A stretch of DNA of 64,000 bases from Acinetobacter colistiniresistens (GTDB lineage Bacteria > Pseudomonadota > Gammaproteobacteria > Pseudomonadales > Moraxellaceae): assembly GCF_024582815.1 (NCBI RefSeq), contig NZ_CP102099.1:1550001-1614000 (forward strand), given 5' to 3'. Positions 60,140 through 64,000 of the stretch are shown here, one piece after another (within the stretch, counting starts at the first letter, position 1; every line of letters begins with the position of its first letter). A program made the position numbers and the translations under genes. Below the pieces are notes generated by a model. The model did not search any database and was not told the DNA's origin. It worked only from the letters and a program-made list of their open reading frames with translations.

Positions 60140-61033
60140 ATGCGTTGGAGAGATCGTCGAGTCAGTACCAATGTTGAAGACCGTCGCGGGGGTGGCGGTG
60201 CAAAAGCAGGTGGGATTAGTATTATTGGTCTGGTGGTGGCTTTTGTCGCCTGGAAGTTTTTTGGGGTCGATCCTCAACAAGCCTATCAAGCTACACAGGC
60301 GGTCACCAATGCACAATCTTCTCAGCAAGGCAGTGCACCACAAAACTTGACTGCTGAGCAGAAAGAGGCCAGTGATTTTGTTGGCACGGTGTTGGCAGAT
60401 ACAGAAGATACCTGGACACCTGTTTTTAAACAGCTTGGAATGACTTATAAACCGCCTCGGCTGGTACTGTTTAGTGGTGTGGTTCGATCAGGTTGTGGTA
60501 CAGCTCAATCTGCTATGGGGCCTTTCTATTGTCCTGCGGACCAAAAAGTTTATATCGATACTTCTTTTTTTAAAGATATGCGTCAGCAAATGGGGATTTC
60601 TGGTGAGAAGAATCAAACTGAGCTTTCTCGTCAAGATCAGGCTGGAGATTTCGCGCAGGCCTATGTGATTGCCCATGAAGTGGGACATCATATCCAGAAC
60701 TTATTGGGTATTTCTACACAAGTGCAACAGGCACGTGCGCAGGTGAATCAAGCCCAAGGTAATCAACTTTCTGTTCGGCTAGAGCTACAAGCGGATTGCT
60801 TTGCCGGAATTTGGGCACATCAAAACCAAAAACGAACCCAGTTTTTAGAGCAGGGAGACATTGAGGAAGCGATGGATGCAGCAGAGAAGATTGGAGATGA
60901 TTATTTGCAACGTCGTGCAACAGGTCAGGTCGTTCCTGATAGTTTTACCCACGGTACTAGTGAACAACGAATGCAGTGGTTTCAAACAGGTTTGAAATCA
61001 GGAGATATCAATCAATGTAATACCTTTAAATAG
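60140..61033 (+). CDS. Neutral zinc metallopeptidase, YpfJ type (PF04228-like)
   Basis: 297 residues from ATG 60140 (GAGG 5-6 bases upstream; a TTG at 60110 is rejected). The N-terminus MRWRDRRVSTNVEDRRGGGG is a family hallmark. It is followed by one membrane helix (IIGLVVAFVAWKFFG), a Gln/Ala/Ser linker and the catalytic region. The zinc site is VIAHEVGHHIQNLLG (HExxH) with the downstream ELQADCFAGIWAH block. A membrane-anchored peptidase with unknown substrate. Confidence 0.9.
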   Translation: MRWRDRRVSTNVEDRRGGGGAKAGGISIIGLVVAFVAWKFFGVDPQQAYQATQAVTNAQSSQQGSAPQNLTAEQKEASDFVGTVLADTEDTWTPVFKQLGMTYKPPRLVLFSGVVRSGCGTAQSAMGPFYCPADQKVYIDTSFFKDMRQQMGISGEKNQTELSRQDQAGDFAQAYVIAHEVGHHIQNLLGISTQVQQARAQVNQAQGNQLSVRLELQADCFAGIWAHQNQKRTQFLEQGDIEEAMDAAEKIGDDYLQRRATGQVVPDSFTHGTSEQRMQWFQTGLKSGDINQCNTFK

Positions 61034-61313
61034 GATTGATGGATATTTGTCCTTGATTTTTATACGGAAGATATACGAATCACAAGAATAATTAACGTAA
61101 AATAACAAGGTCTATGCTGAGTTGAGGATGATTGGTTTATTATTGCATCTAAATCATTTTTGAATAAAAATAAAATATGAGATGTTTAAACTGCAGCATA
61201 GGCCTTCATTTTCTATTCAATTGCAAAAAACGCTTTTAGATTTTATAGTTGATCGGGATTATAAAGTTTAAATAAAGTCTTTGTGTTAAAAACGAAATAA
61301 ATAAAGAGGTTGT

Positions 61314-62813
61314 ATGGGTAATTATTTTCTTTTACAAGCATTAACTGTGATTTTTGCTTTATCCATTGCCACTACAATTTTTAATAAAAGGATCTTGGGT
61401 TTTCCTCAAGCTATTGGTGTTCCCATTGTTTCCGCTATTTTTGTCTTTATTTTACAGTGGGGTGCAAGCCTACTTAATGGTAATCAATTTATTACCATTA
61501 ATATTCAGAATATTGAAGCAGCTGTAAGAAATATTGATTTTTATGATTTTCTTATTAATGGTGTCATTTGCTTTATTCTAACCTCTTCTGCCTTGAAGTT
61601 TAAAATTTCAGACTTAAGAAATCATTGGAAGCCAATTAGTATCTTAGCTACGATTGCATTGGTTCTATGTGCCGGATTTTATGCAGGATTGCTATATTTA
61701 TTCCAATGGCTGGTTGGCTATCCCGTACCCATCGGTGTGTTGCTATTATTAGGTGCGGCATTGGGGGCAACGGATCCAATCGGCGTTAAAGGGGTATTGA
61801 GTTCTATTCGGGCACCTCATCATCTTATTGTAAAACTGGAAGGAGAATCATTATTTAATGATGCAATGTGTATTGCCTTATTTATGACGTTATTAAAAGT
61901 TTTACAAGGTGAGCATTTTTCACTATTGGCAACAGTTGAAACATTATTATATGAAATCTTTGTTGCTGTAATTATCGGTTTTGCATTTGGTTTCGCGATC
62001 TTACGTTTACTCCGTGGTAAACATGAGATGGAATCTCTGATTTTAACCACTGCCTTACTTGCCAGTGGATCATATCTCGTGGCTTTATTTGCACATGCCT
62101 CTGCCCCTATTGCCTGTGTTATTGGCGGACTTATCGTTGGGAATAAATGGCAAGAAATTCGTGAACAGCGCGAAATCCGTGAGGTCAATCACTTTTGGCA
62201 TACGGTTGAGGGGATCATTAATTCATTCTTGTTCACCTTGATTGGCTTGGAGTTGTTTATTCTTGATTTGAGTGCGAACCTGATTATTGGTGGGATCATT
62301 GCTTTTATTATTCTGCACCTATCTCGGTTTGCTGCAAATTTTGCCGCTTTTGCCCTGTTTCCATCTTTCCGCAAAAAAAGCTATAACGGCAGTTTAGCAA
62401 TTTTATCTTGGGGGGGAGTTCGTGGCGGGATTTCACTGGCGCTGATTCTTGCTGTCGCGAATATTCCTGAATTAAGCCAATATAGTAGCATCTTGATTGG
62501 TTATACCTTTATTAGCGTATTGCTGTCGGGGGTAGTCTGTGGTCTTGGCCTGCCAGCTGTGATGAATGCATTTTACTATAATCCAAGTGAACAAAAAGAC
62601 GGTTTGAAAGGTTGGTATCAGCGTATGTGCAATAAGATGAACCGCCGTGGCTTTAAATACATTGTAGGTGAAGATGCTTTAGGTAGAGAAACTATCACGA
62701 TTTATAATCCAGAGATTTTATTGGATCAGAAGACAGAAGATGGTGTTGCAACAATGCATCATCCGAATAAGAGAGAAGAGGTGAAACGATTGGAAAATCC
62801 TGATAATTTTTAA
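61314..62813 (+). CDS. CPA1-family Na+/H+ antiporter (NhaP-type)
   Basis: 499-residue inner-membrane antiporter with about 12 helices. The conserved ion-binding blocks are GAALGATDPIGVKGVL (residues about 145-160) and LEGESLFNDAMCIALF (about 178-193, with the Asn-Asp pair). GGVRGGISLALILAV is a third conserved helix. A hydrophilic C-terminal tail of about 75 residues follows. It exchanges Na+ (or K+) for H+ and supports pH and salt tolerance. AAAGAGG precedes the ATG. Confidence 0.9.
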   Translation: MGNYFLLQALTVIFALSIATTIFNKRILGFPQAIGVPIVSAIFVFILQWGASLLNGNQFITINIQNIEAAVRNIDFYDFLINGVICFILTSSALKFKISDLRNHWKPISILATIALVLCAGFYAGLLYLFQWLVGYPVPIGVLLLLGAALGATDPIGVKGVLSSIRAPHHLIVKLEGESLFNDAMCIALFMTLLKVLQGEHFSLLATVETLLYEIFVAVIIGFAFGFAILRLLRGKHEMESLILTTALLASGSYLVALFAHASAPIACVIGGLIVGNKWQEIREQREIREVNHFWHTVEGIINSFLFTLIGLELFILDLSANLIIGGIIAFIILHLSRFAANFAAFALFPSFRKKSYNGSLAILSWGGVRGGISLALILAVANIPELSQYSSILIGYTFISVLLSGVVCGLGLPAVMNAFYYNPSEQKDGLKGWYQRMCNKMNRRGFKYIVGEDALGRETITIYNPEILLDQKTEDGVATMHHPNKREEVKRLENPDNF

Positions 62814-62832
62814 CCTTATATTTTAAACTTTT

Positions 62833-62862
62833 AAAAAGCCTTTATAAAATAAAGGCTTTTTT
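62833..62862 (+). terminator. Terminator of the antiporter gene
   Basis: 13-bp perfect stem AAAAAGCCTTTAT / ATAAAGGCTTTTT with an AAA loop and a T tract, 20 bases after the stop. Confidence 0.88.
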
Positions 62863-63257
62863 GTTTTGTAAAATTAATAATATTGTTTAATTTTATTTGA
62901 GTGTTATTTTTGTTGTAATTTTTCTTTTAAAATTAATTTAAAATTTTATTAAGTTTTGTTTAAATGCCTTTTGGGAATTTATCTTTCTTTATTTTCATTT
63001 GTTTAAAAATGTAAATTAAAAATATAATAAATCGTTTTTTATTTTTTTATCCTTTTAAATCATTATCTTGTTTCGTTGTTTAAAAAGTATTTCAATGTGT
63101 TTTTATATTTTTGTTTTGTGCGCTATTTAACATTTATTTTGTTTGCATTAAAGTGGTGCTGTGAACTCTATCACTTAGAAACAATAATTTAAACTTAAGT
63201 TAATAATGTAATTAAGAATTGATTAAATATTTATAATTTATAATGAGGAATATAACC
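62863..63257 (+). promoter_or_regulatory. Very AT-rich upstream region of the Bap-like gene
   Basis: About 395 bases dominated by A and T, markedly richer than the surrounding genes. No reading frame with a ribosome-binding site other than the one starting the adhesin. Such tracts upstream of large surface-protein genes often bind H-NS-type silencers; that is inference. Confidence 0.5.
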
Positions 63258-63548
63258 ATGTCTCAAATACAAATTATTTCCAAGGAAAGTCACCAAACCC
63301 TTGTAAATATAACGGGAAAAACAGCCACATTGCCTTCTGAACCTTCAGTTGTATTAATTAAGGTCTCTGCAAATGATATTTCAGTTGTTAAGAGAGATGG
63401 TGTAAATGCGGTTGTAGTATTAAAAAATGGCGAAACAATTATTATTAAGGATTTCTTCAATAATGGTGAAGTAGCAGATAATAGTTTGGTGCTTCAAGGT
63501 GAAGATAATCAATACAGTTACTGCGATTGCAACAGATCCGGCAGGTAA
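63258..63548 (+). CDS. Bap-like adhesin, N-terminal domain fragment
   Basis: From ATG 63258 (GAGG about 11 bases upstream) 96 residues match the N-terminal domain of Acinetobacter biofilm-associated proteins: [24 protein letters not shown] start, [38 protein letters not shown] and [11 protein letters not shown]. The frame then ends quickly after CDCNRSGR. The Ig-like repeats continue in the next frame from the same spot, so this is a broken or mis-assembled gene start. Surface-exposed type I secretion substrate expected. Confidence 0.75.
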   Translation: MSQIQIISKESHQTLVNITGKTATLPSEPSVVLIKVSANDISVVKRDGVNAVVVLKNGETIIIKDFFNNGEVADNSLVLQGEDNQYSYCDCNRSGR

Positions 63549-64000
63549 CCCATCATTACCGGGTACTGGAATTGTCGATACGGTTGCGCCAGATATCAGT
63601 TCAGTCGGATTTGCGATCAATGCAGTCACAGCGGACAACGTGCTGAATGCAGCAGAATCTACAGGCAATGTTACCTTGACAGGAACATTAACCGGTGTGC
63701 CAGCTGATGCGGCGAAAACAGTAGTGACTGTTATTGTCGATGGGGTAAGTTATACCGCTACAGTGAATGCAGCGAATGGCACATGGAGTGTCAGTGTTCC
63801 AGGTAGTGGCCTGGTCGCAGATGCAGATAAAATCATTGATGCCAATGTTAAATTTACAGATGCAGCAGGTAATAGCAGTACGGTTACAACTACCCATGCC
63901 TACAGCGTAGATGTGACTGCACCGAATGCACCAGTCTTAAATCCGATCAATGGTGTTGATCCAGTGACGGGCACAGCAGAACCAGGTTCAACGGTGAAAG
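63499..64000 (+). CDS. Bap-like adhesin Ig-type repeats (partial, runs off the right edge)
   Basis: An open frame from 63475 (GTG 63499 is the only start-like codon) to the window end encodes typical bacterial Ig-like repeats: [19 protein letters not shown], then one full repeat from [15 protein letters not shown] through [21 protein letters not shown] to [18 protein letters not shown], then [25 protein letters not shown]. It is one frame off from the N-terminal domain just upstream. The rest of the protein, probably very long, lies outside the window. Confidence 0.75.
   Translation, partial: MKIINTVTAIATDPAGNPSLPGTGIVDTVAPDISSVGFAINAVTADNVLNAAESTGNVTLTGTLTGVPADAAKTVVTVIVDGVSYTATVNAANGTWSVSVPGSGLVADADKIIDANVKFTDAAGNSSTVTTTHAYSVDVTAPNAPVLNPINGVDPVTGTAEPGSTVK

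Overview
The window looks like a chromosomal segment of a low-GC gammaproteobacterium of the genus Acinetobacter (Moraxellaceae). The evidence is the adeIJK-type RND efflux operon whose proteins read as AdeI/AdeJ/AdeK orthologues, the gltA | sdhCDAB-sucAB-lpd-sucCD layout, an rpoD next to a PA3496-type acidic peptide and a UPF0149 protein, and a Bap-type surface protein starting at the right edge. Most of the DNA is ordinary core genome with consistent codon use. I infer the genus only; no species is claimed.

Layout. 1-6.0 kb: 5' part of valS (minus strand), a tandem pair of unrecognised paralogues, an SDR oxidoreductase with a PP-loop ATPase, and two YbjQ-type proteins. 6.1-12.7 kb: efflux operon pap2(frameshifted)-adeI-adeJ-adeK on the minus strand, read from one promoter that carries a perfect 24-bp palindrome across its spacer and -10 box. 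12.7-23.5 kb: a structured non-coding stretch, a Gcr-type membrane protein, ispB, rplU-rpmA, a pirin, lolA, a lipoprotein, serS, cysG and trmL, with a two-hairpin repeat that supplies the end of cysG. 23.5-32.8 kb: a VOC protein, an HxlR regulator divergent from a flavodoxin with a clear operator, an amino-acid permease, an iron alcohol dehydrogenase with an SCP2-like partner, lipB, ybeD, rpoD and two small acidic proteins. 32.9-38.1 kb: a LysE/LysR divergent pair, trhO, a DUF1289 protein and a DKNYY membrane protein.

38.2-53.3 kb is the TCA-cycle block: gltA leftward and sdhCDAB-sucAB-lpd-sucCD rightward. Together they encode citrate synthase, succinate dehydrogenase, 2-oxoglutarate dehydrogenase and succinyl-CoA synthetase. 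A complete 974-bp IS982-family element with 6-bp target duplications sits in the divergent gltA/sdhC control region. 53.3-62.8 kb carries a PhoD-like phosphatase, a flotillin with its OB-fold partner, trpS, a DUF808 protein, a zinc metallopeptidase and a CPA1 Na+/H+ antiporter. A structured leader followed by a 17-codon reading frame lies antisense to and downstream of trpS. From 62.8 kb a very AT-rich spacer leads into a Bap-like adhesin whose N-terminal domain is out of frame with its first Ig-like repeat.

The points most worth a second look are: the efflux promoter palindrome (probably the operator of an AdeN-like TetR repressor), the one-base homopolymer frameshift in pap2, the two related hairpin repeats (cysG end and sucB-lpd), the IS982 insertion between gltA and sdhC, the 17-codon gene with its structured leader, and the frame break in the Bap-like gene. 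I saw no CRISPR array, tRNA, rRNA, prophage or defence island. Apart from these local features I did not find a convincing new multi-gene system.
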